Below, piece by piece: positions 38,640 to 53,200 of a stretch of 64,000 nucleotides of DNA. The position numbers and the translations under genes were made by a program. This DNA is from Nymphalis io (taxonomy: Eukaryota; Arthropoda; Insecta; Lepidoptera; Nymphalidae). Position 1 is the stretch's first letter. Every line of letters starts with the position of its first letter. The notes beneath the pieces were generated by a model. It saw only the letters and a program-made list of their open reading frames with translations, ran no database searches and was not told the origin of the DNA. The DNA lies in NCBI RefSeq assembly GCF_905147045.1, contig NC_065900.1:10250501-10314500 (forward strand), given 5' to 3'.

Positions 38640-40185
38640 CCTGCGCTTACCTAAGTTTTACCCGCTTTAAATTTAATATTTTCACTGAACGTGAAATGCG
38701 TAAGCTTCACGTTATAGAAACATCAAGTTATTGCAACATCGAGGAAAAAAAATAACGACTCAGTTTAAGATCGCGAAACGCCTATAGATAGACTATATAG
38801 AATTATGCTTTAGGCTGCAGAAGCAAATATCCACGTGTTTGTTTTTGAAAAAGTGTGCTGCTCTTTTCTATAGAACAATTCAACACTAAAAAAAGCCGCA
38901 GCTGTTCAATACTCATACTCATTTTAATAAAATTTATTGCATACAATTTTCAGAAAACATAATTACCATAATTAAGTTTTTTTTTATTTACTAATGTAAT
39001 TAAATCCTACCTAGCGAAATCTTTATCCAACTCTTTTTTTAGTCAACGTAAAAATATCATAGCATAAAAAACGTATTAATTTTAATATTTGAGAATAATT
39101 GCACAGTGTCTGTTGTTTACTTACATTATTAACACATTTTTTATAACTAATAATGATAGAAACTACTACGTTGCTTTATAAATATATAATTATTTTAATA
39201 GCGCCATCTATTAGTACACAATGTAGTAGGTAAGATCCGTAGTAGCAGGAAAAAGAATTACTTTATTAAGGAATTAATAGACATTTATGAAGATTAACAG
39301 TTTTTTACTTATATACAACTACATATATATTTTTAATATTCTTCTTATATATCATTGGATATATAACGTTAATTACGATATATAACACTCATTATTTTTG
39401 TTTTATAATATGAGCATAATTATATTACTTATTATTATCAATATAAAGACTTCTGTCTTTTTATTTTGAACCATTCAACAAAAAACAAGTTGAATATTAA
39501 TAATTTAGTTTAAATATGTTTATTTTAAAAAAAAGTGAAAAAGAGAGGTTTTTCACTTTCACAGTAACTCCATTCATAATGTTTATTTTAAGAAATCGTA
39601 GATACATGTTCTTCTACTTGCGATTGCCTGAAAATGAAGGAGCTTAGTTAGGTATTTACATAACGATACACTACAATCGCGGACTCCAACTCTTGTTAGC
39701 TCAGTAATCGCCTCCCGTTGAGGCTGTCAAGCAAACACAATCCGACAAAAGTTAAACGTTACGAACCGTTTATTATTATATGTATTGATGAAAAACTATC
39801 TCAATTCCTCTTATATTCTGACGTCATTTTCTTTAAAAAAAAATCAAAGCAAAAATACACAAGTAATGTAAAAAATCTATGTCTCCAACATATCAACAAA
39901 TATATACAATGTAAAATGAAATATAAGCGGTATGATTGATCGATCATAACAAAGGATATATACACAGATTATTTATGTGATCCAAATCAGAATAGAAAGA
40001 ACATTTTTTTTATAAAAGCAACCATGCTTTCATATTCATATAAATCGTTCGTTTTCATATGCTTTTAATTTGCTTATCCAACTGAAGTTTCTATGACGTC
40101 ACGGTATGGCGAAAAGACGTTCCTATTTTTATTTGGATCGCAAAGTATCTACAGTGTTGGTGTAATATATATAGCGAAAGTGTAA
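38640..40185. other. AT-rich spacer, nothing recognised
   Basis: No gene-like or repeat-like text was identified. Confidence 0.45.
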
Positions 40186-40189
40186 TTTT

Positions 40190-40415
40190 TGCCATAGGAT
40201 TAGTAAGCTGAAGTGGCAGTGGACTGGTCAGAAACGACAACCATTGGAGTAGACGTGTTCTGGAGTGAAGGCCAGGGCAAACGTAGCATAGGAAGCCTTC
40301 TAAGTAGGTTGAGTGGCGACATGTGCATGGTTGTGGATTAAAATTGAGAGCTGAAGATCGAGCTCAGTGGCGTGCCATTGGAGAGGCCTATGCCCAACAG
40401 TGGACGACAAAGTAA
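40190..40415 (+). mobile_element. RTE-like LINE 3'-end fragment, older
   Basis: Contains gctgaagtggcagtggactg, ttggagtagacgtgttctgg and ggagaggcctatgcccaaca, the same order as RTE 3' ends. It is more diverged from the other copies here. Confidence 0.7.
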
Positions 40416-40419
40416 TGAT

Positions 40420-43400
40420 CATGATAATTATTATTATATTATAATGTAGTTGACATTCTACTCAAATGCAATAAAATTACAATTAAAGAAAAATGGGTCG
40501 ATGTGACAGATAAGGTTTGCAAATCATTCAGACTTAAGAACTAGCAGAAGCATATCATGAGCCTTTTTCCACACTGAATATTATAAAGAACATGAAAAAT
40601 TCCGTACATTATCTCATCAACATTACTTGGTCACTCTTTTATGTATAAATTGTCATCAAATAAACCTTTTGTCTTAAGCAATAAGGATTATTTATGAGCA
40701 CGTGTTATTTGGTTAGTCTTTTATGATTATTGTTATTTTTAAAACATACAGTGCCTAAATTCGGAATATACCAGTTTGAGTCAGCCATAAGTGCCTCGAA
40801 TATAAATACAATACTCTCATAAGTAGCGTTAGAAGCGTCATTTTGTCTATTATTATTTTTCTACTAATTCGTTTAAAAAATGTCACAACGAATATGAATG
40901 CTATGAATGAGATTATGTGAGGTAAAATTTAATGCCACTTTAGAAAAATAAAGAAGTTTTTTCATGTATTTCAATAGAATTAAAGAGGGAAAGTTATTTC
41001 AGGGTAGACACGACCCTTAGATATAATATCAGAACGAATCACATTAACATCAACATAACTCAAGTGAGTTATGGGATAAAACCGAGGATGTCTACGAATG
41101 TCTAGCATTTCGCTTTGATTCAATTGTAGAAATTCATGATAAAAAATATGTTTAATATGTACAATATTAAGTACCTATAAAAAATATGTTTATTTATTTC
41201 TATGCTGACGATGCACTACTGCAAACACAAAAAGCTCTCCAAACTAATTTGACTGTAGTTAGTTTATGACAGGCGAGGCTACTGACAATTCCATACACCA
41301 AAATAAAATTATTTAAATAAAATATTTATTAATAACATTTTCCATTTTATTTTCAATCAAATATATTTTTCAGTGTTATCAATACAAATTATACTTTATT
41401 CAAGTGAGCTGTTTTGAGTACTTTTGAATCGTCACTTTTCAAGATGAAGGCTAAGTCCTAACGAAGCGGTTTTCACCTGCGCCCGCCGCTGTAGAATGTA
41501 TTTAAAAAATTTAATGCATTTCTCCGTTCACGACGTGTTTTACGCAGCTTCGGCGGGCCTCGCCCGCACGCTTTGCGATTGGTTGACGGGCATCGCGCGT
41601 AAAGAAATCTGACGCCATGTTGTATATCTGCTCGTCTTATGATAATCGACACCGTGTTAACTGAACAGAACTTCGATCTCGTGAATTTAAAAATAAAAGA
41701 GCTGTTTCTCCAATGCGGCGAGTGCGGGAGAAAAACGTTCCGTGAGTTCTTAAACTAAATTAAATAAAAAAGTTAATGTCAGAAATTCTTGTTCTGCAAC
41801 CGGAGTATAGTATGCCCAAAATACACAATAAACAAGCTCATAATTTACCATATGGACAAATTTCGGCGAAATTAATGAACTAAATGAGTCTTCTTAATAG
41901 AAAAAAAAATAAGAAAATAATATTCAGTTTGTGAGATAGTAGCCGAGAAAGATTTCAATTTCACGAATATCATTTGCTTTTATGATACATACTCTCTCAC
42001 ATACATACACAGTATTAATCATATTACTAATATTAATCATATCACTTGAGGTATGGATTCCTATGGTGCCATAAGACGCTCAGTCCGTAGCAAGGTTAAA
42101 GATTGATGGTTAATATTATATCAACGTGGTTGAAATCGGTCTCCTTAAGAATCTATGCTGCGAACATGTATACCAAAACCAATAAACACAAAAGAGTAAG
42201 GCTTTGGTAATATGCAAGTTATCGTGAAAGAAGTTTTCATGACGTAAACGAACGCAGAGGCATAATATAAAGGTAATCAAAGATAAAAACGTTATATCAA
42301 CAAATTTATTGCAAATAATTTCACTGAAAAGCATCTAAGCGAGTACCCCCGTGTGTAGCAGCCGTCACGAGTTGTGTGGTTGGTAGTAATGACGGAGGTA
42401 TTCTCTTAAATCCATTTTTACAAAAACTTCTAAATGTTACTTAACTTAATAAACAGTTCCACGCATTCTTAATGCTTTTATCTTGGCATTTTACATAATT
42501 TCATGTCCAAAAAATTGAACCAAAATGGATACAAACCGGAACATTCGGGATGCATCCAGTTTGGGCTTCATAACCATTTAAACGCAAAATCAGCAAATTG
42601 AAAGATTTTTGAGAAATTTACAAAAACTCATTCACACACCACGCACACAACCACCTTGTATAAACATGTAAATATATTTAAATCTTCTTGTAATAAACAT
42701 TGTCAGCATGATTTTATTTGGTGTTTCTCAGTTACCTCTTAAGACTACTTGTACATAATTTTCTTTATTACATTCTCTACGATAAATTTATAAGTGATCA
42801 GTTTAGAATAAAATATACTGTTATAACTAGAAAGTCTTCGAAATCAAGTATCATACACGTAATTTACACGCAGAATGGTTTTTAACATTAAAATATTTCT
42901 AACAATAACAAAATTTAAGGCAATTAATGATTGTCTAACCTCGCTTTCAACATCTATCAAAGCAATACCAGGGATGTCGACACTCGATCACATTGTCGAC
43001 CCTTGTGTATTATGGTCTTGCAAGCCAAATTTACGTAACGCAACGTATTTATCGCTCTAGAAACAAACAGAAGACAACATTCGAAGGGGTGACCCATTGG
43101 CTGTGTCACCTGATATGATAACAACGGCGTCTTTACGATCACACTATAAGACTATTTTTAATTTAATGTTCTAGAAAATGATGTGTATTTGAAAGCTACT
43201 TTTATTTTAAAAAAATAGCTTATTATAAATTGCAGAGGACCACTCAATAGTGTAGCGAATATTGTGCTATTTAGATTTTTTACACCCACATTGATATCTT
43301 GCCTGTCATTCCTAAGCATGAACAATATTTTAATCACCAATGTATAACTCCATTTATTTACTATATATATGTATTATTTAACAATATTTCAATATGTTGA

Positions 43401-44259
43401 GGGAGAAGCTAAAAACAATTTAAACATACAATAATTTTACTTATAACTACATCAAAACAACTTAAGGCATTTCTCTACACGTCATCAACGGACCGCAATA
43501 AAAGCTGAACTCTTTCAGCAACCGAGTCCTTAGAAAGTGCCCTAAATGTAAATCCCCTTTTAATACTTAACCACAGTACATTCAAAGTTGTATAAATACG
43601 TAAAAATAAAAATAAAATAACACACACACACACACGTATAACATTGCAGCCAACTTAAAAAAGTGTTCAAATGTAAAATACGTAATTTCTAAACTGACAA
43701 ATAGGCATGCAACATCAAACTTAAAAAGCATATATAACCACTGAAATATAATAAGTGTAGAAGACAAAATATAAAAAAACATACTTGCGATATCGTCTGT
43801 GTCGATTTTTAAAATCCCGTAGAAATTACGCCCGGGCTGTGTTTGAGTTGGATGTAAGTATTAAGTATTTTTTACGTCATTTTTGATAGACACGGTAATT
43901 TTAGGGCAGAATTGAACTTATTATATTTCGATGATTAATATTTTTTTTTACCAAATATTTTTGTATTGTATGTTTTATTTGTATCAAGGGGTGTTGTTTA
44001 ATTTTTTTTATTTATATGTACATTTTTTTTCGTGTAAAATTTTAATGCCATCTGATTTTTGAGATCAGATCGCATGCAATATAATATTTTGGTCCAAAAT
44101 AGGTTTCTATGAATTCGAATCGGCCTCACTTACACATTACATTTTTGGCTCAATCAACTCCAAAGGGATCTTAACCACGAGTCACCGATTATAATAAAAA
44201 TACCCTTTTTATATCTAAATGATATTCTTTTCCGTCTCGCGTACACAAAACTATCTTAA
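40420..44259. other. AT-rich spacer and probable RAD21 3' UTR
   Basis: Nothing coding was recognised. A CA repeat lies at about 43621-43636. A GC-rich patch at 41440-41760 is listed separately. The right part probably holds the RAD21 3' UTR, but its end was not located. Confidence 0.45.
41440..41760. promoter_or_regulatory. GC-rich island-like patch, possible orphan promoter
   Basis: A sharp rise in CG content (cgcccgccgctgtagaatg, cttcggcgggcctcgcccgc, gcatcgcgcg) with a CCAAT-type element (gcgattggttgacggg). No neighbouring exon was found on either strand. It may be a promoter of an unseen non-coding transcript. Confidence 0.3.
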
Positions 44260-47200
44260 TTAAATCGCCTCCGTTTCGAACTGTGCTCCCTTCGTTATAG
44301 TTATAGGTCCGTAAGTCTCGTTCTGCTCTAGTTTTAGCATCTGATGCTTCTTGAGAACTAGCAAACTGTAGAATTTTTGCGCCACCTACGGGAATACAAC
44401 AAAAGATCGAAATATAGAGGACATAAAATAAAAAGTACACAAGGCAGTCGGGCGGCATGCGGTCGGCACCTGCTTGCGGTTGTTGTGCGGCGGCGCCAGG
44501 TCGGCGAAGGCGAGCGCCAGGCGCGCCGCCAGCTTGCCGCGCAGCGCCGCGAACAGCTGCGCCGCGCGCCGGTTCAGCACGCGCTCCTCGAACTGCTCGT
44601 CCGTCTCGCCCGCCTCGCGCGTCTCGCGCCCGCCCTCCTCCGCCTGCGGAGCATCACGTCATAACTTTGTGCACGCTCGTCTGGGTAGGTCCCACCCCCT
44701 CATCAGATATTCTACCGCAAAACGGCAGTACCTGGTATTGTTGTGTTCCGGTTCGAAGGGCGAGTGAGCCAGTCTAATTACAGGCACAAGGGACATAGCA
44801 TCTTAGCTCCCAAGGTTGGTGGCGCATTGGTGATGTAAGCGATGGTTAACATTTCTTACAATGCCAATGTCGATGGGCGTTGGTGACCACTTACCATCAG
44901 GTGGCCCGTATGCTCGTCGGCCTTCCTATTCTATAAAAAAAAAACATATCATCGCCAGGGACACGACTGTGTGCGCGAGCACAGCATCTCTACTCCCTAG
45001 CGTTCGTAATTCGATGGAACAGCATTGCGACACGACCGATAATAAATAAAAGAAACAGTTCAGGCGCACGTAAAGCCGGCGGGTCTTTACGTGCGCACCG
45101 AGGAAGGGAGTGTACACACTTCCAACTTCCAGACTACCGGCTGCTACTGTGAATGAAGCAGTCAACACTTTATATAATAACTATACAACCGGAGCTCGCT
45201 TTCATACATTCAATATGAAAGCGAGTTAAGTAATCGCTCCATTATTCGTCCAAAAAATTAATGTATATCTCCATGTTATGAAATATTTAAACTTGTAGAC
45301 GTCTCCCCATCGGAAAATTAAATAACAAAAAATTGCAATGTTACGGCAAATGGGCTACCCGATGGATAAATTAATGGCCACCATGTGGGTGGTGAGTCAA
45401 GGCTGGCTTGCTATCGTGGATTGAAAAAACAATATTATATATAATTTCCACTTACGTTTTCGACACTCAGCGGTAGATCGTAATCGTGTTGAGGGCTGTG
45501 TTGTCCGTGCTGGTCGTCGTATCCCAGGTTCGTCATTTGCATACCGTTCTGGAATTATTTGGTGCAAACATTGTCAATGAAAGTGCTATTAAAGTAATTA
45601 AAAAATAAAACTCTATACACGAATTGTCAGATTCCTACTTGAAAATATATTTTAAAATTTTATTAAAATTGTTGTTGTTGAGATCTGACACGCGTGTATA
45701 GACACACACATATACATCGAAAACAATCGCAATGCATTAAGATGAATCATCTTTGAACATAAAAAAGCAAAATAAAACTACTATGTTTCTACAAAAACTA
45801 AAACTATTAATGATCTTACCGCATCTAGTGAAATCTTCATGATTTATAATGTTGACCATGTTATAATATCTTATATGCTTCAATGTTTACAAACATAGAA
45901 AATAAAATCCAATGTTTGTGTAACATGGAGACTATAAAGTCAGATCGGTGAAGATTAGTCACTCACTATACAGGCACTTTGGTTAGTATATATTAGCAGT
46001 TTATATCACGAAAAGCACAACATAATTGCGTTGGTTAGTTTTGAATTAGTATTTAGACTTTTTTTTCATGAAAATATATACATATACAAATATGTCATAA
46101 TATTAAAATGTTAAAATAAATATGGTATTTGGTTGTTTTTTTTTTTTGAATAAACGTTGTATATCATAGTAATATTTACATACAAAATATGTTATGAAAT
46201 AGAAATTTAGTAGGATTACTCTTCTCTCTCGTCAGGGTCCACAAACCATGGACATTGAAACGAACACAATCGAAACAATATGGCAACTATTGAGTTATAA
46301 CCGAAAAGTCATATGCAGATGGTAATGTTTATAGCTAATGTCATCGGCCAGTTAACGTAAATTGCCGAGCTAGCTAACGCACCTGGTAGTCCCCGTGGTC
46401 GAGCGGCAGCGGCAGCGGCTCCATGGGCCCCGTGTGCAGGTCGTGGTGCGCGGGGTGCGCGGGGTGCGCGTGGTGCGCGGGCGCCACGGACAGCAGCGGG
46501 TGCTCGCCGCCCATCTGCGGCATCATGGGCAGCTCCATGCTGTGCGACAGCAGCGCGCCGTGCTGCAGGCCTGGCGGGTACGGGCGTGTTATTGCAACTG
46601 TCGTGTACTCGAGGTCAAAGAAGCTACATAGAAAGTGTCCTATAATCTCGGCTTATTAACCGACTCGGTTACTAACCTGAGGGCGTCATGCCCCCGTGTT
46701 GTAGACCGGCCGGCGTGAGACCTCCGTGCTGAAGTCCCGCAGGCGTCATGCCACCGTGCTGCAGGCCGACCGGTGTCATGCCACCATGTTGAAGGCCGGC
46801 AGGAGTCATGCCTCCGTGTTGCAGACCGGCGGGGGTCATGCCACCGTGCTGCAGTCCCGCGGGAGTCAGGCCTCCGTGTTGCAATCCTGCCGGAGTCATA
46901 CCACCGTGCTGAAGACCAACGGGTGTCATACCGCCGTGATCTAGTCCTCCTAGATAAAATAAAATATTATAAAAAAATATTATTTCTATTGTATAACCAA
47001 TTTGTATTTGTACATGAATCATTATCTGATATATATAATACCAAAAAATGTTATATACCTGGCGTCATGGTGCCGTGATGTAGACCAGCTGGCGTCATAC
47101 CACCGTCTAGACCCAGACCAGGTGTCATACCACCTGGAGTCATTCTGCCTGGCGTCATTCCACCTGGGGTCATACCACCCGGCGTCATACCTCCTGGAGT

Positions 47201-50200
47201 CATGCCACCCGGGGTCATACCTAATCATAATTATTTTTTTCAGTTAAATTATTTTATCTCTACTATATGATCGAAATGTCAATTATATAAGTTAGCATTA
47301 TAATAAGCTTTTGTATTCAGTTATATTAGTATTAAATTATATTTGATACCAACCTCCATGCAAAGCTCCTGATAATCCTAAATCTACTTGCTGGTCACCA
47401 TGCTGAAGTCCTACAGGAGTTAATCCACCTGAACAACACATATAACCTTTAATATTAAAAATATATAAAAAATACACTTTATTGCTTTTATTTTTACTAT
47501 ATAATGTGTAAAAAAAAAATGCTGTTACAGCAATTCTACCTGGCGTCATGGACCCGTGTTGTAAGCTACCGGGCGTGAGTCCGCCTTGGAGTAATGTGCC
47601 CGGAGTTAGAGGTCCGAGTACACCAGGTGTAAGAGGTGCCCCAAGAGAACTCAGCATACCTTAAAAATGCGAAACATTTTTTTTTGGTGTTCACTTACAA
47701 AAACTTTGTGTTGACTAAAAGTCAATCCCAGACTTGAATAATTTCTTAAAAGGGAATAGGTAAAAACATAAATTTAGTTTTAGTTGCAATGTAAGGAGCA
47801 TAAAATAATGCATTAATATTACACTAAGAAATATAGTATTAATTAAACCCAGGAAGATTACATAACCAGTTTATGAGGCACAAAAAAGTCGATAAAGCAA
47901 AAACACACGTAAAACAATATATTTTCTAAAAGACCCAGTAAAGTAGAATGAAAAATTTAGTATTCATAAGAGTAGTAGTTAATTTGTATTAAGTTAAACA
48001 TATTATGATTGTATAGTATTGTGGTATTTGTGTGTAACGAGTAGAGTGTGCGCGCTAGTACCTGGCGTGCTGGGCGGCTCCACGTCGTCGTGCCGCGGCG
48101 ACGCGTAGGGCGGCGCGTCGCGCTCCGACTCTACCACCACACCACGTTAGCACCGCGAGTACGAAGCATGAGCTTACCGACACTCGCGATTTCATCGTAG
48201 CGAACGTTTTAATAGTATATCGGAAGCTCATCCTTTTCATACTCGAGTTAATACAAAGCGTAGGAATGAAAATTTTAGTCAGACATGTGCACGGCAAAGC
48301 GAGAAGTAAAAAGTTACAAACGCACCATTATTAAGCAAAGGTTTGGATTTTTAGATATTATCATTGTTTGTACATTACTTTTGCGATAATATAAAATTGA
48401 ATTAAATTTATTAGTGAGAAACAAAACAATAAACAAAAACAACGCGTGGAGGTACGTCGGCGACTCACCTACTGACGGTTCATACTCCTGCGGTATCGGG
48501 GTAGGGGGTTCCAAATCCTGCTGAGGTGTAGGGGCCGGAGTTTCCGGCGGTTGAATGGTCTGCTAAAAAAAACCATATATAAAGATAGGGTACGTTTCCC
48601 AGCGACGGTACAGGGCGGCGCTAGCGACGTCACCTCGTCGTGGCGGCGCTTGCGCGCGGCGCGGCGCGCGACGGGCGGCTCGGGGTCGGGCGAGCGCGCG
48701 TCGCCGTCCTCGGCGTCCGTGCGCAGCGTCATGTTGCGCTGGTACTTCTGCACACACCACGCACACGTCAGCCCTCTCGTCCCAAACCCACATACTCTTA
48801 CGAACATTTTATTCAATTATACGAACATTAAATAATTTCTTATACTAGTTAGTTTTGAACGATAATCATTTTTTTATTTTATTTAAATAATAATAAATCT
48901 TTCTTAGTGTTTTTTTGTACGTTAAGACCCTGGCACTAAATGAAAATAAATTTACCTTGAATAATACTCTAGAAGGTATAGGCCTGGCGGGCAGAGTGAA
49001 TAATTTCTCAACACCCCCGGTCTCCTTCCAGTGCATGAGTCGTCTCGTCGGCGGCGCCAAGTCTAATGTGGTGACGATGTCTGATGTGTTGCTTAGCTGA
49101 TTCTTCATTTCCTCCCCAGATATATTCTTAACTTCGTCAACGATCAGCTTACGCTTCCGCTTAGTTTTTGTAATTCCTAAGACAATAAAATATTATATTT
49201 TAAGTTTTACATTAGATGCGTTTAAGTTTTATAAAACATAAACTATGATAATAAATTATTTGCTACGATATGGAACCAAATATTAATAACCTTTTTTTTT
49301 AAACTAATATTTTATTGTTGAGTTGTGATAATTATTATTTATCATTATAATCTTTCATCGATTAAAACAGTATATGATCTTTTAAAATGATACCTTTAAG
49401 AACAGTAGCATCAACAGGTGCCAAAGCGAATGACTCTTCGTCGTTTTGTAACAAAGTAGTAGAATCGATTGCAGGGGCCGGAGTGGCGGGAGCTTCTACT
49501 GGTGGCGGGTCCTCCACCACAGTATCGACGCAGTCCACTTCCTGATTAGAGAAAAATGTGACAATCATTTTTAATACCATTTAACAGTACTCACAAATAT
49601 ACAGTTACGTCTGCTCAATAAAAAAAACTGTTTATTTGTACTACTTACCATAGGTCTAGCAGATGGAGGTCGAGGCGCAGCAGGCGGCGGCATGAGGCCG
49701 GCGTCATCCGACCTCGGAGTTTCACTTTCATGCGGAGGTGACCCGCCCCAGCTGAGATCAAAAAGACAAATATTTAAAAAGATGAAGTATATAAATATGA
49801 ACAACAAATCGTCGTTGCCGCAGTACAACAACAGTACAGTTGCCGTCAGGGATGTTCGCAGATTCGCGAATCGATTGTTTTCATGCAAACATGCTTAAGC
49901 GATGTACATCTCTTTTGCGCAGGGTTCGGGACAGTTAAAACACCATCCTAAAAATGTTCGCATGCAGATTTGACAGTCAGTACTTGAATCATTGCAATAT
50001 GATTCATGTACTGAATAATAATGAATATTGATATGTAAATTGACAATAATTACATTCATGACATTGTTTAATTTAAATTTATTTTTGATTTAATTTAATG
50101 TAATTTAATTTAATGTAATTTAATTTAATGTGATTTCATCTAATTTTATTTTATGTATTTGATTTAGTCTAATTTAATATAATTTTATGTGATTGATTTC

Positions 50201-53200
50201 TTTCGATTAGTGTGAATTTGAATTGATTTGATTTAAATAATTTTAGTTTAATTTGGTATGATAATTTAATTCGAATTGATTAAATCTAATTTATAATATG
50301 TAAAATCCATAAAACATTATTATCGTAATTTTTGTCTTTTTACTATTTATTGTTTTGTGTTTATGATCCCTGTTCGGTCGACCGATAAACGATTTCATTA
50401 TTATTAGTACCTGTGCGCGGGCGAGGGCGGCGAGCCGGGCGAGGGCGGCGCGTCGTAGTGCGGCATCTCGTCGTCCGACTCGGGCTCGGCGTCCGGCGCC
50501 GCGTCCGCCTCGCGCGCGCTGCCGCCCGCCGCCTCGATCTCCGCCTGGCGCGACACAATTACTGTTACGCTTATTTAGAAAAAGCATTGTACTCAAAAAT
50601 AAAAGCATTAAATTGAGAGAACTCATCGACGCCTTGCGAATGTTACATACATAACATTACTAGCACAACACATTTCCAAAATCACATAAATTATTGCAAA
50701 TAAAAAAAAGTGTTATTAAGTACCAACCGTAGTTTGATATTATCTTTTTACCATAGTAATCACTCACGAGTGTCGTTATAGATATTTAGATACAACTTGC
50801 AAGGTCCACCTACCTGCAAGGACTGCGGCTGAGCAGAAGTTCCAGGCAGGCCGGTACCGGCGCCACCGGTCGAACTACCTGCAGTGACGTCGCCGAAGAG
50901 ATCACCCTCGAATAGACCTCCGGCATCTATTAACAAATTAATTATATTTCTTATAAAAAAAAAAATATTTATATTTCTTAATCATAGAGTATATCAGAAA
51001 ACACACAGAAATGCTTTATACAAATAATTGTGATCAAATGGATTGATTTCATACATTGTTTTAAATAAATTATCAATTTCATAGCAAAAACCGTTGCAAT
51101 TAAAATGAAACAAAGTTTATATTTATAATAAAAATATATATCAATTTCTATACTTACGTCCAAAATCCGCAACATCACCAATAGTTCCTCCAAAGCCATC
51201 ATCCATAGGTCCATGCGGGGCAGCTTCCATTCTTGGTTCATGTGAAGGTGCAGTCAAAGTAGGAACTCCAGCAGCACTAGTACTGGCCACTCCAGTATCT
51301 TTGCCTGCCAGCTCCAATGATGATCCGTCAGCGAACAGAAGGTTACTCTAAAACATTAGGAACTGATCAGTATGTATATATAATTAAAATGTAACACCAC
51401 TATTGGCAGACGGGGGATGATTTAAATCACAATTAAAATTAAGTGATTTAAATCAACGGTTATTGTGTTTAAGCCATGGTAAGAACTATATTAAAAAAGA
51501 TATATAAAAAGAGTTGAATGCAATATTGAATGGTTTTATTAAGCTATAATGTTTATTGTATATTATTATACGAAATATTTTCTGCTGGCATCAATATCTT
51601 AATGGCAATAATAAAATGATTTAATTTTGAGCCTAATACTGTAGCAGAAAGTATGTAGTTTATTTAAAAAATAAGACAAATATGAATGCTGGTGTTCAAA
51701 AAAATAATTTGAAGAAAGAGTTGAGAAGGACGGTTTTGTTGATTGTTAAAATATTATTTATATTTAAGTGAAACAAAGGTGTCTTTTTTCTTACCAATTA
51801 CTGATTTCTAAATTAAAAAAGATAGAAAAAAAGCATGAAGTTGATTAATTGTACTCTTTTGTACTTGTTGTTTTCCATAATATAGATATTAATTATGTAT
51901 TTACTGACAATATATTATGATTTTTAAAAGTCTGAAATCTTGACATTATAAATTTATCTTCTGGTCTTTATACATACATTACAAATATACATTGTTTGTC
52001 ATTATTTCTATCGAAATAATAAATTTTATTATTTAAAAAAACCTTATTACATATTATATGAAAAAAAAAATATATTATATTTTTATGATAACACTTAATA
52101 AACATTAAAGCTTATTTTTAACATATGTTGTTTTGATTACAAACCTGTTCCAATCCACCCTCATTTCCAATAGCTTCTCTCATTATATCTGGGTTGTCTG
52201 TATCAAATCCCATATCACCAAATCCATCATCATGCGTAACCATATTCAAGGAACCATAATCTTCGCGCATTGTAATTTCCTCAGCTCTCGATTGATTTAG
52301 GGAAAACTGAGCTTCAATGTCAACCTCACTGTAAAAAATTATAATTAATAAAATTGTCTTGTTATCTTGTTAATAAAAGAATATCAACATGTTAATGTAT
52401 TGAATAAAATGTTACATGTTTATTTAGGTTTGAAAACAATCAAAATTAACACTTACTTTAGCTCTGGCATAGCAGTATCAAAGTCATGAAAGACTTCCGG
52501 CAAAGTGATAGCATTCATTGCTGCTTCTCTATGTTCTTCTGGCAAATCAACCATACCAGGCCTGAAAGCCATCTAAAAGGACTCAAATATGTAAACATTT
52601 TCACAATTTTTAATGTTATTTTAAGTTAGCTAATTCACATAATGCAATACATCATATAACTTTTTTTTGGTAAGAATTTTTTATTTAAAAAATACTTAAA
52701 TTATTGCAAATATAATAACTATTAATTTCCAAAAAAACATTGCTACTTTACATGTAATGTTGAGGATGGCACTATCTACCCATACTGTGGTTTGGTCGAA
52801 ATTGAATTACAATTTATAAACAGAAAACAAAGTTTTTGTACAGTTTTTTTAGTTTCTAAGATACTCAAATAGATAGAGAGGCTGAGTTATAGTTAAATAC
52901 ATGAAGCTTACATGTTCTTTACATGCCTATGACTTTTTTGATTATATTGTAATTTGTTACTGTAAGAATATTTCATATGTTGATATTTAGTTTAGTATTG
53001 AAATCATGTCATGAATGTTTAAGTTATAGTGATAATAGTAAACATACCTTGATTTTAACAAAGGCTTCATTACAATCTTGCAACAGATATTTGGCCTTTC
53101 TTGAATAGATTCTCACCACACCCAAAAGAAGATGACCTGATGTTCTTAAAGCCATTTTTACTTTAGGCTTCAATATTCCATCAACAGATTTTTCAATATT

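Noticed and set aside
45835..45960. Dispersed copy of the satellite hairpin (tgtttacaaacat ... atgtttgtgtaaca)
   Set aside because: It is an imperfect inverted repeat of similar flavour, but the loop and arms do not match the satellite. Judged independent.
46395..47247. Plus-strand ORFs rich in H, S and R across the RAD21 repeat exons
   Set aside because: They are mirror readings of the minus-strand coding repeat and run across its introns and splice sites.
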